Assembly (NCBI GenBank): GCA_973895155.1
Contig: OZ316896.1
Span: forward strand, 1,984,001 to 2,048,000
Length of the DNA stretch: 64,000 bases
Reading direction: 5' to 3'
Origin: Marsupella aquatica
Lineage: Eukaryota > Marchantiophyta
Positions 25,036 to 36,186 of this stretch are shown piece after piece; the stretch's first letter is position 1, and the number at the start of each line of letters is the position of its first letter. A program made the position numbers and the translations under genes. Below the pieces are notes generated by a model. That model searched no databases, was not told the DNA's origin, and saw only the letters and a program-made list of their open reading frames with translations.

Positions 25036-26749
25036 TCGCTTCGGTGTCGACCAATGGTAGAAATGTCCGGGTTGACCTGGCCGCAGCGTTTATGATCAAC
25101 TGAAAATCGTTTCGGAAGAATTGCATCAAGATTGTGTCAACCACAATGCAGGGTCATCTAACGTAGGGAAAAGCTGGACTCAATCGGGCCTATAATGGTG
25201 ATGTTCGGGTTGACCTGGCCGCCCTTCTCACAACCGATGTATCCACGATCAGGATCTCAAACTTTCTGCCTTCACTTCCAGCGGTGGAGTTGGCATTCCC
25301 CTCACAACGAATCAATCAGTACCCTCATATCCAGGCTCTCATCATGCAATGCAAGATTGGTCCTATAATCCGGACCCAAGATCCTCTACCAAAAGGGTAG
25401 AGCCTCCTCACTCTACTACTTAAACAGCCTAATGCGCTCGGGAGCTCAAAACCTACCAAGTTTGGCTTTGAGAGGTGTGAGAGGCCGGATCGACTCTCCT
25501 TCCTTATATCCGGATTCTGTTGTGGTCGTGCCTGTGTTTGACTTATGATTTTAAAAACTTTGGCAATGGACAGTTGTTGTTTAGTAGAGTCTCGGTATAA
25601 GCTTTATATCTCATTCAAGGCTTATAGTAAAAAGTTCTGGATTGATCCTCCTTCTCTAATATCAATCCGGGTTGACCTTAGATCAGCTTGAAAGTCTCAT
25701 AACACTTCAAAGTAGTCTTCAGGTCCCTCTTCAGCCTCATTTGAGATTTTAAACATAAAAATTCTAAAATTTATGGTTAGTTAACCCTTCTTTTATAAAC
25801 ATCCTTATCTCACATTTGAGACCATCGGGTAGTGTAAGTGGCAATGAAAGCATTAAAAAGCAACTGAGTAGTCTCAGGGATTGAGGTGAGGTTTCAGTTT
25901 GCTTTGGCGCAGAAAAAAGGAGCGAATGCTGGGCCTAGTCATGGGGTAAAAAATGTTGTTACGTATGGCATTTGGAAAGCTAGAAAAACAGACAGAGGGG
26001 TCCAAAAGCATTCATGAGCTAAACGAGAGCTCTACACACAATAGTAGCAACAAATCAATCAAGAAGAACACATTACAACACACATAAGTAATTACAAGCA
26101 GTAGGATTTAGCATTGACAAAATACTTGGTATTGACCACTCGCAGGACAATGTAGTCTCAACCACCAAGCAGGACTAAAATGAAGGCCGCAAAGAAGCAA
26201 ACTATATGGCAAAAGGAGAAGCCTTACGGCCTCAGTCCAACTCCTCTGTAGCAAGCTTGCTTGCCTCCTGATGAGCACTACCCAAAACCAAGGTCGCCCT
26301 AAACCTCAATTGACCGAGAAAAATGCACATCCACCTTGATCGCAGCTTCAATCCGCTGATGCAGATCACTACAACCCGAACTCCAACTGACACCTTGCGA
26401 AGGGGAAGAAAAGCAAAGTGGAAACAGAAGCATAAGCAAAAGGAAAACAAAAATGGGGATGCAAAGAAAATGGCTAAGACATGCCAGAAGAAAGCAAACG
26501 GCCAAGGCATGTCAGGACGCAGCTCAAAGCGAGAACACAAGAGGCAAGCAATTGAGAGCAAAGTCAAGAAGGACCAAAAATAATGTAGCTATACACACCA
26601 GCAACCGGAAACTCACTTTAAGCTACAGGAACACTCACTGTTGTTTGTTGATTGTTGCTGCTACTATTGCTTCGCGCCCACCTGCTAGTTCGCCCAGGCC
26701 TGCAGCGCACCTCAGGAGCAGGAAGTCTCTTCAGAATTGCAGGTCTGGG
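25036..26749. other. Non-coding part of element B
   Basis: No gene was recognised. Two copies of a 'gggttgacctggccgc' phrase occur near 25070 and 25208. The second copy of the dispersed repeat lies at 26335-26445. Confidence 0.4.
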
Positions 26750-26915
26750 CTCGAGCTCAAGTGTCAACAATAGTGGAAAGGGAGCGAGCGAGCAACTCCC
26801 TTTAGGGCCCTAATGCGCAACTTGCGAAGCCTTGAGCTCAAGTGTCAACAACCGTGGAAAGGGAGCGAGCGAGCAACTCCCTTTAGGGCCCTAAATAATG
26901 CGCAACTTGCGAAGC
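26750..26915. repeat. ~80-bp tandem duplication
   Basis: Two adjacent copies share gagctcaagtgtcaacaa, ggaaagggagcgagcgagca and gcgcaacttgcgaagcc with a few changes. Confidence 0.8.
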
Positions 26916-27939
26916 CCACCTCGCTGCTTCACAGAAGGTCCGAGCAGTTAGCACTCCTCTTTGCTGGTCGCTGCTGCACTGATTGCTCACAGGTAGACTT
27001 CCCTTTCACCATAGAAAATCCCACCAGAACTTCAATCAGCTAAGGAGCGATGGCGGCAGTAGGCAGCAATAAGCAGTTCCCCCGAGAGTAAACAAGTTTG
27101 CGATCGATGGCAAACTTAGGAGGTCAGTCCTAGGGCAGCTTCCAATTGCCCACAATACAATGCGCGGCCCTCCTCCACCCTAAAATGTAGTCCCAAGTCT
27201 AAGCTGAAATCCACAGAGAAAACCCCAAGGGCCAACTAAACGCCCGATGCTGCTTGTGCGGATGTGTGTGCGACTGCGCTGTGCCTCTTTTTGCCTTGAA
27301 AACCTCCACATTCGATATGCTCTTCCCGATGTTATTCGGGAAAATGGAATCCAATGAGCCAGGAGTGCTTGGGGAGGTTCCCGCCCGTGACAAAGACCAG
27401 GGCCGGGGGATTGAGGGGATTACATGTGCTCAACATGTGGACGGTGGAGATTGCATCCAAACGGGACTATGAATGGGAACAACTCAGACCATCCAGATGA
27501 AGGGAGACTAGGGCCTTATTCCCCCAATTAAGGACTTAAGAAGGCGTTGTTAATAGGGGGTGGGGAAAACTTTGCACCACCGAGTACTATTTTCTCACCC
27601 CCAAAAGTGCACATATTACTAAGATGCCCTGTAGAGGAATTCAAATTCTGATAAGCCCCCTTCAATTGCAAAGCAATCCATCAGCCGTAAGCAGGAGAAA
27701 TCATTATTTATATGTGTGCCTTAGTTAAAGTCGAGGTAGCGGCCTAGATAAAATTGTTTCAGAGGTAATTTAAAGAAGTTAGTAAGCTTAAAAAAATACG
27801 AATTATAAACTGGCCCACTACAATAAATGATAAAAATTGAGAACTTCAGCACATCTGGACTCTAATGGAATATTAATTTTCTTGTCTCATAATCAATCAC
27901 ACACCTGACAGATCGACCACACCAGAACACGAGTCATTA
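26916..27939. other. Upstream region of element B, no gene seen
   Basis: GC-richer sequence up to about 27540, then AT-rich. It may hold the promoter of the leftward genes; no motif was decisive. Confidence 0.35.
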
Positions 27940-30260
27940 TGTATGGCAGACATGACTATCGCATTGACATCTCTAATGACTGTTTTGCATGTCATTTAGG
28001 GTTTTTGAAGGCTATTGGCACTCCACAAATAACCACAACCTTTAATTGCAACCCTAAACCCCACACCATGTGGGGCGGGTAGCATCCTTATTAGTGGCCC
28101 CTATCACCAGGCAAGATAGCCGATCAGCACCCTGAGGCTCCAAAGAGGCATATTGTCCATGGCATGCATGACTCCCGCATTGACATGAACAATGACTAGT
28201 TTCTAAGTCATTGGCATAAATGACATGTCAACGCACAATTACACAAATGACGACTGAGAAATTTCAGTCACCTAGGGAAAAAACTGAAAATTCCTTGGGA
28301 ATGACAAAACGGGAGGGAATTGGACCCCTTTGGACAAATCATTCCAAAGTAGTAAAAGTTGGGAGTGTTTTTCCCGAGGTTTGGTGATGCCCTTGCTTGG
28401 TGTAAAATGTTGGCTACAAAAACCCTTTAGGAGACAAAGTGGCATGACTAGTGGCCTAGGGTTCATGAGTACCCTATCCCGCACCATGTAGAGTGGATAT
28501 CATCCTCAATGGCCGGCTACGATCACAAATATTGCCAATCAGCCCCCGATGGCCCGAACGAGTCATATTGTCCATGGCATGCATGACTGCAACATTGACA
28601 TCATGAATGACGGATTTTTGTGTCATTAGCACCAATGACGTCTCCCGGCACTCCATAAATGACAAAAACCCTTAGTCACGTGCACAAATGACTCCAAATC
28701 CCTTGCAAATGACCAAATCCCTTGCAAATGACCAAATGGGGGTTATTTTCATCCCTTTGGGCAAATGAGTCCAAAGTCATACAACTTGGGACTGTTTTGC
28801 CCAAAGTTGGGTGATGCTCTTCCAAGGTGCAAAATGTGTGTTTTAAAAAGCTTTGTGGAGGCCAAGTGGTAAAACTAGTGGCCCAGGGTTGTCGAGTACC
28901 CTATCCCACACCATGTGGAGTGGGTAGCATCCCTAATGGTGGGCTACAATCATGGAGATGGCCAGTCGTTCCCCGGAGGCCCCAAAGAGTCATATTGTCC
29001 ATGGCATGCATGACTGCGACAGTGACATCATGAATGACCTATTTTTGTGTAATTTACATGAATGACGTCTCCCAGCACTCCCTAAATGACACAAACCCTT
29101 AGTCACGTGCACAAATGACTCACAATAGTGGTTTGCACCCCTTCAAGCAAATGACTCCAAAGTCATACAACTTGGGAGTGTTTTGCCCAAAGTTGGGTGA
29201 TGCCCTTCCAAGATGTAAAATGTGTGCTTTAAAAAGTGTTGTGGAGGCCAAGTGGCATAACTAGTGGCTCAGGGTGTACAAGTACCCCATCCCGCACCAT
29301 GTGGAGTGGGTAGCATCCCTAATGGCCGGCTACGATCATGTATATTGCGAATAAGCCCCCAAAGGCCCCAAGGAGTCATATTGTCCATGGCATGCTTGAC
29401 TGCCACATTGACATCATCAATGACTCATATTTGTGTCATTTGCTTAAATGACACCCCTTGGCACTCCACAAATGACAAAAACCTTTAGTCACACGCACAA
29501 ATGACTCAAGATCCCTTGCAAATGACCAAATTAGAATGATTTGCACCCTTTTGGGCAAATGACTCCAAAGTCATACAACTTGGGAGTATTTTGCCCAAAG
29601 TTGGGCCATGCCCTTCCAAGGTGAAAAAGTTGGGTCATAAAAATTATTGCGAGGCCAAATTGGGATAACTAGTAGCCCAGAGTTTAGGTGTACCCTACCC
29701 CACACCATGTGGAGTGGGTAGCATCCCTAATGGTGGGCTACAATCATGGATATGGCCAATCTACCCCCGGAGGCCCCAAGGAGTCATATTGTCCATGGCA
29801 TGTATGACTGCAACAGTGACATCATGAATGATGTCTCCCAGCACTCCCTAAATGACACAAACCCTTAGTCACATGCACAAATGACTCTAGATCCCTTGCC
29901 AATGACTCACAATAGTGGTTTGCACCCCTTCAAGCAAATGACTCCAAAGTCATACAACTTGGGAGTGTTTTGCCCAAAGTTGGGTGATGCCTTCCATGAT
30001 GCAAAATGTGTATTTTGAAAAGTGTTGTGGAGGCCAAGTGGCATAACTAGTGGCCCAGGGTTGTCAAGAACCCTATCTCGCACCATGTGAAGTGGGTATC
30101 ATCCTTAATATATGGCCGGCCCCTATCACCAATGGGGTCAATCAGCCACCAAAGGCTCTTAAGAGTCATATTCTGCATGACATACATGACCACAACATTG
30201 ACATCCCAAATGACATTTGCATAAATGACATCTAGCGGCACTTGTCAAATGACTAGAAAG
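27940..30260. repeat. ~380-430-bp tandem array, about six units (element B right side)
   Basis: The phrase catattgtccatggcatgc, or a variant, occurs near 28147, 28562, 28988, 29376, 29787 and 30166. Each copy is followed by cattgacatc-type and AAATGAC motifs and preceded by caccatgtggagtgggtagc. Unit spacing is 379-426 bp. The array forms most of the right subterminal region and multiplies the AATGACT motifs. Confidence 0.85.
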
Positions 30261-31142
30261 TTAAGTGAGAGCAAAAATGATTGGGAATCCTTTGCAAATA
30301 ACATGAATAATATATTGAAAAAAATGACATGAGCAAATATAGGCATGTAGTACCTAAATTCTAAACCTTAAACCCTAGACCTATGCCCGAGAGTGTTATT
30401 TGGCAACCTTGCATGCCCCCATATATACTCAAACATGTGAAATGTGAATACAGCTTAAGGAATGTAAACACTTCAGGAGTCCTTGGCATATATAGGAAAG
30501 ATGTAATGAATGGGTGCAAGTATATATTTAAATGTACATACTTATTAGAGATGATCAAGCCTTTAAGTTGTACATCAATTTAATGATGAGACTCACAACA
30601 AAAGAAGGCTTGTTAGGTCTCTAAATGTATTTCAAATCTAATATGTGAGTGCCACTAGTCTTTATATATACTACCATACATTTTGGATGACTAATCATAC
30701 CCTAAACCCTAAAACATATACTAAACCATAAACCTCAAAATAGTCATATGTTGTTTATCATGTCATTTATCACTTTTGGTTTAAATGACTACTAACATTT
30801 TTAAACACTGATATTTGCATATTTGATTTATTAGTCATTAGTCACAGTCGTCTGAAATGACTTCCCATATGTGAAACACTGATATGACAGAGTTTTTGTT
30901 AATTGTGTCATTCACAAAGACTGTCTAAAATGACTACAACTCATGATTGTTGTCATTATAGCAGTCAAAGTCATTTGGCTCATTGGTTTAAATGACACTA
31001 TTGCAAGTATTAGTCATTTTTTGCACCCCGTCATTTTGGACAGTCATTTCAATGTCATTTATGTTATGTCATTTACATATTTTGTCATTTGAGCACATAA
31101 GTCATGTGTCATAGTCATAAAAAGCCCCATTTTCTACTAGTG
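30261..31142. repeat. Right subterminal region and terminal repeat of element B
   Basis: Dense GTCATTT/AAATGAC motifs lead to the terminus ttttctactagtg at 31130-31142, the inverted counterpart of the left end. Confidence 0.8.
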
Positions 31143-31843
31143 ATTAAAACACCCCAGCAATAAATAAATATTAGAGAATGATGATAGGCCGGATTATCAA
31201 GTGTTTTTGGCCATTTGCCATGCAAAATCCAGGCACTAAGAACATCCAATGAGGCATGCCTGTATATATGGTAGCTACTTGAGTAAAGACTCATAGGTCT
31301 TGTATTCAAATGTGGCATGGCATATGGTGGCTGGATCACTTGAATACCGACTCATAGGTCTTGGATGCAAATGTTGTCATTGGCTTCTGCTACCTCCCTT
31401 TCCCTGGGGTTTTGCAGGTCTATTTAATTTCCTTCTAAAAATACATTATCTTGTGTGTTCTTGTGAATATTATCTCTAGTGGAGTGAACTCCTTGTGTTT
31501 ACTACTTGAATGTGTGTTTGATGTATGTTGCACATGTGCATGTTGTCTTGAATACGATTTAGGGTTTAGAGTATAAGATTAAAGTTCCTTAAGTTTACAA
31601 AGAATACATGAGGACACATAGGGGATAGAGATTGCACATGCACCTCATAAAGGAAATCAATATGCATGGGCTGTCTTGTTCATACTTCATATTTTCAGGA
31701 GGGTGGACATTATTAGGGGACCACGCGTGCAGCTATGAATCCCCTCCACTTCTGTGAGGCTATGGTACAGAGATGGTTGTACATATGCGAGGTAGTACTG
31801 TTGTCAAGCTGGTGGCCTCAAGACATATGACGCAGTTAACTGT
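31143..31843. other. 701-bp spacer between elements B and C
   Basis: No gene was seen. A phrase containing gactcataggtcttg and tgcaaatg is repeated near 31288 and 31348. Elements B and C are therefore almost adjacent and in the same orientation. Confidence 0.6.
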
Positions 31844-32600
31844 CACTAGTAGAAAACAATGTATTTTATGACCGAAACAATGACTATTAATCAGGTCTTT
31901 TTAACAAAACAATGACGCAATCGTTCTCGTCTTTCCAGACGCGTCACAACGGACATTTTGGTCACGGTCCTTTTGGACAAATGACGCTAAAAACATGTGG
32001 TCATTTCATACTATCCTAAATGACCGTTTTTATGATATGGTCATAAATGTTGAACGGTCCAAAATGACGACACAAATCACCATCGACGGTCAATTACCGT
32101 TGACCGTCGATGGTCCCCGTACCCAATCACACAACGACACGTGGCAATAAAAAAATAAATAACATTGGTCATTTTGGACTTGTCCAAAATGACGTACATT
32201 ATATAACAAATCAAATAGTGACACGTGGTTCAAAGAGGATTCACCATTTGGCAATATATTTGGGTCATTTTGGACATGTCCAAAATGACTACAGTATAAA
32301 CAAGTCATATTAAGACACGTGGCTCAATTGGGAGAAGACACGTAAAGATACACATTAGTCATTAATGACATGTCTTGAATGACATAAAGTGAGTCATAGT
32401 GGACTTGTTTATAATGACCATGAGAAAGGTCATTGTATATGTCATTCTTTGAATCATTTAGTCTATGTCTTTAATGACCAGAGTTGAGTCATATTGGTCA
32501 CAAAGATAGTTATGAATAATGACCATTACATCAGTCATTCTAGCCAGTCATTCAGACGAAGTATTCAATGATTTGGAGAAATTCAAATTTAAGTGATCAT
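31844..32600. repeat. Left terminal and subterminal repeats of element C
   Basis: A unit of about 90 bp combines a G-box-like GACACGTGG (near 32134, 32220 and 32314; a truncated copy near 32337) with a TCATTTTGGAC-type inverted motif. GTCATT motifs continue to about 32560. The arrangement matches the left end of element B. Confidence 0.8.
32168..32289. promoter_or_regulatory. Paired 26-bp palindromes, likely TnpA sites
   Basis: At 32264-32289 the half-site GTCATTTTGGACA is followed by its exact reverse complement, giving a perfect 26-bp palindrome. At 32168-32193 the same palindrome occurs with one central mismatch. The centres are 96 bp apart. A dimeric or tetrameric protein is the natural ligand; TnpA is the obvious candidate by analogy with other CACTA elements. 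Confidence 0.6.
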
Positions 32601-32906
32601 GATAGATAAAACTTGATGTCAATCAAAAATCATACATTACAAAGCCATTCAATAGATTTGCTGAATGAAAACTTAAAGAAACATTCGATATATATCACAA
32701 ATCCAATTGATATTCATACAAGATACCTTCATAAGTCTCACGGTAAATATTGAACTCAATGCAAATTTATGAAACACAATTACATTGACATCAATAATAT
32801 TAGATTGTCAATTGTTACAACCTGACATACCAATCACTCTGCATGTTTATAGAAAAACAGAGTTGTCATTCTATCATGTCTATTGTTTCTTGATAGAGTG
32901 CTATTT

Positions 32907-35900
32907 CTATTGCTTCTTAAGCAATCTAGAGTTCCATAGGGCATTCATCCCTTTCACATCAGATAATTTAGACTGGTTCTCCCCTGAATTGGCAAATGGC
33001 AATGCCACATCTACAAACACTTCAATCACACGCACTCGCAAGAAAGGGCTTTCAAAATCTGCACAATGAAACTTATCTTCTCCTGGCAGCCCTGTCACCT
33101 CACCTTCTACCACTATCATGGAATTGTCCACAACGCTCTTCATCTTCACCAAATCTCCTCTTGCAAACTGCGAACAACACATTTTGTTAAAAATGCAATA
33201 AACAGAAATTGAAAGATAGAAGAACACTCAAATCAAACACACATTTACCTTTGCAACGGGGTTAGGAGACTGCATTGGTTTCTTCTGTGCAGGTGATGCA
33301 TTTGCTGAGGATCCTTTCTTCCTTTTCTTCTTTCCCTTTCTAGTTGATGGAGTGTCATCCTGCTCACTTGGAATGGGAGTTTCTTTTGGCAACTCAGATG
33401 ATTCTGGGGTTACATCTGGTGTCAACTGAGTCGACTTATCCTCTGGCAACTGAAAGGCATCTGAAATGGCTTCTTTGGGCAACTTAGATGGCAAAAGGTT
33501 CACTTCCAATTCAGTTTGCTTTAGAGTACTGTTAGCTATGTCAGTTGGTCTTCCCTGCAACACAGGAGGCTCCCCTAAAGATGCTGTCATAAAACACACA
33601 CAAAAGAAATGCATAAACAAACATGTATACACCAGCAACATATAATCACACTAAAAACATGCAAGAACATTATAAACATGCAATGACATATACACATCAC
33701 AATAATTACATTGAATGGACAGTGTATACATGATAGAGAATTTTACCTTCATTATCGCCTGAAAAAGTAAGAGATCGCTTTCTACTACCTTGTTTGGTAG
33801 TTGTAGTCAACTTACTGTGACTAGGCACAACTGTTGGAACTTGTGCATTACTGGGGTGATGTGCCATCCACGTAGTCATCATGTTTGTCAACTCCCTCAT
33901 AGTGCCTTTCAACTCAGCAATATCCAATTTCACAGCCCCAATGGCAGTTGATCTCTTCTTTTGAATGTGGGGTCTGTAAATGAACCACAAACCAACACAA
34001 CAGTCTCACTGTCAAACTTACAAATGACACAACACTAGCTCTGTCAAATGGAGAATGATGTACAAATCAAATTAATTGGTATGACAATACTCACAGCTGA
34101 TCCATGTCTGTTTCCTCGCCCCAGTAAGCTAGCACTTTTACCCTCCCCACTTGCCAATGATGGGCTCACCTTTGCTCCCACAAAACTACCAGTCTGACCT
34201 TCTGCACTTGCCAATGATGGGCTCATTGTCACCTTTGGCAATGAACCCTGACTACCATGGTTTTCTTTCAGGTCAGATATACCTGGGCTTGATCCTCTCT
34301 TCTGCTTCTGTTCAAACACACAATGAATGAGAAATCACAGAGTCTGTTTTCATCAAGATTCACAAACAAGACAAAATTGATAGTGAAAATGATAGACAAT
34401 TTACCATTCTCTTTGCTGCTGCAACATGCCCTCCCCTTCCAAAGTGAGAGGTATCTTGCACTCGTGCTCTTTTATCAGTCATCTGTTTACTCAAAGATAT
34501 CAATGTTGGACTGGTAAACTGAGATACCAAAGCTGCCCATTTCTTTGGATCAACACCAGATGGCCCAGGTTTGGTTGGATCCTCATTGCAAACTTTCTTC
34601 CAATAAACATGCATTTTATGGCGCTCTCTCTTCAATATGCCACGACAATGACTCTGGAATTTGGTGTTAATAAATTCCCCACCCACATACTCCCACTCAG
34701 CTGCCATGTTATTCCACACTGTGGTTGTATGAACTTGTGGATGATCAGTCCATTTTGGCTTTGATACATCAAAGACTCTGAGTACGTTGCCACGAAGTTC
34801 CTCCAGCCAGTATTGTTTGTTGCCATCAGAATCATCAATATCATTGTCATAAATCTGCATTTCACAGACAATGTCAGATCATAACTCTAGAATTTATGCA
34901 GAGTCCAGGTTTTATACACACAACAACAGAGAGGATCAGATTTGTCTAAATCTACATTCAAAACAAGTACAATACTCACTTTAATGTGTTTGGGCACCTC
35001 TCCGCAATCCCTTCATTGTTTGGCAGTATTATCAAACTGCTTCTTAGCATGCCTTCATTCCCTGCACATCTCAGAGGCCCCTCCTGCAATGCACACACAT
35101 GCATTCAATCAAAAAATATGTACATGATTGAAAATTTGAGCAAATGTACTTGCATATGCATGACGAGCAGATTGTGTATTACCTGAAGATCCTCTGGAAT
35201 GTAGTACATCAGATTGACCTGATCTGCCTTCAGATGCTGATGGAACCACTAAACAAACACACAACACCAAAGCACTTCAATTAATTTCATTTCCAAGTAG
35301 AATATCAACTTCCAAACACACCTGAAAAGTAGAACAGTACAATCCACTCACTTTCATATAAGAGTCCAGTGTCTGGGTCTTTCCAACATCTCACCAGCCC
35401 ACCTCCACCAGGCCCAGTCTTCTTAGGACCACGATTTTGTTTCTGTACCTACATCATGGACAACGTAAGCATATCAACATATAATTTGAAAAAGGGACAA
35501 GGATCCCTTCCTATTAGGATGATGAAGTTCAAGCATTACCTGTTGTGCACTCTCTGGTTCTGACCCTCCAATGTCAGAATCCTCAGTGTCATACTCAGAA
35601 GGAGAACCATAGCCATCATCACCAAACTCTGCCATGTTCACCTTGGTAACTTCTGATAGTCTAGAGCTCCTCCTCTTTGGCAATGTTTCAGTTGAAGTAC
35701 CTTTCACCAAAGCAGGCTTTCCTCTCTCTCGTTGTACATGTGTGGTTGGGCCTCTAAGGAACAAAGCAATCATCAACATACACCAATGCAGATCAAACAT
35801 ACATGCAAAATGAATCTACAACACCGTAACACTAGTACTTATGTACAGGATCCATATATACTAGTATGAGACCAATCTGGAATATGAAAACTGAACATGA

Positions 35901-36088
35901 ACCTGACAACTCCATCTACTGAATCAAATTTGCAATAGACATATCAACACACACATCAGCTTGCAGTCTGGCCCCAGTCCTAGATCACGCATAATTCTGA
36001 CATTATGCTCTATGTTCCGATTTTGGGCCTCCTCATAAGGATTCACAGAATGTGACAACCCCTGCAATCTTCCTTTCACAGGCTGCAT
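32907..36088 (-). pseudogene. TnpA-like protein of element C (two in-frame stops)
   Basis: About nine exons can be followed. They are an N-terminus with HSVNPYEEAQNRNIEHNVR (36088-35965); an acidic exon (35757-35541) with RRSSRLSEV; a GLVRCWKDPDTGLLYES exon (about 35440-35350); a short exon near 35230; an exon at 35090-34980; a Transposase_24-like exon (34860-34405) with LKRERHKMHVYWKKVC and HFGRGGHVAAAKR; a Ser-rich exon; an exon with RKRSLTFSGDNEG; a Lys-rich exon (33585-33250); and a C-terminal Transposase_23-like domain (FARGDLVKMKSVVDNSMIVV to WNSRLLKKQ). TGA codons at 35055-35057 and 35013-35015 interrupt one exon in the only consistent frame. Either the protein is dead or that exon is spliced differently. 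It probably binds subterminal repeats and contacts the transposase. Confidence 0.7.
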
Positions 36089-36186
36089 TCACCAACTGCA
36101 CAAATGGGTAAACCATTAGTCTGATTTCATAAATAGTCCATACATGTAGTCCATCTATGGACTTCACACACCTAGCTAAAACCTAT

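Larger units (their letters stand above)
10714..31142 (-). mobile_element. CACTA (En/Spm-type) transposon B, ~20.4 kb
   Basis: The left end reads CACTAGTGGAAAATAGTG and the right end reads, on the opposite strand, CACTAGTAGAAAATGGGG, giving matching terminal inverted repeats. Both subterminal regions are packed with AGTCATTT/AAATGACT motifs. Minus-strand genes run PHD protein (21371-20634), unknown ORF (20217-19771), tnp2 (18768-14984) and TnpA (14899-11597). The flanking triplets are AAA and ATT, so the 3-bp target duplication expected for CACTA is not preserved. All three recognised genes carry stops, so this copy is non-autonomous. Confidence 0.85.

Noticed and set aside
28850-28950. tRNA-like phrase (gtggcccagggttg-cgagtaccc)
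   Set aside because: It recurs in every ~400-bp unit and cannot be folded into a full cloverleaf; it is part of the element array.
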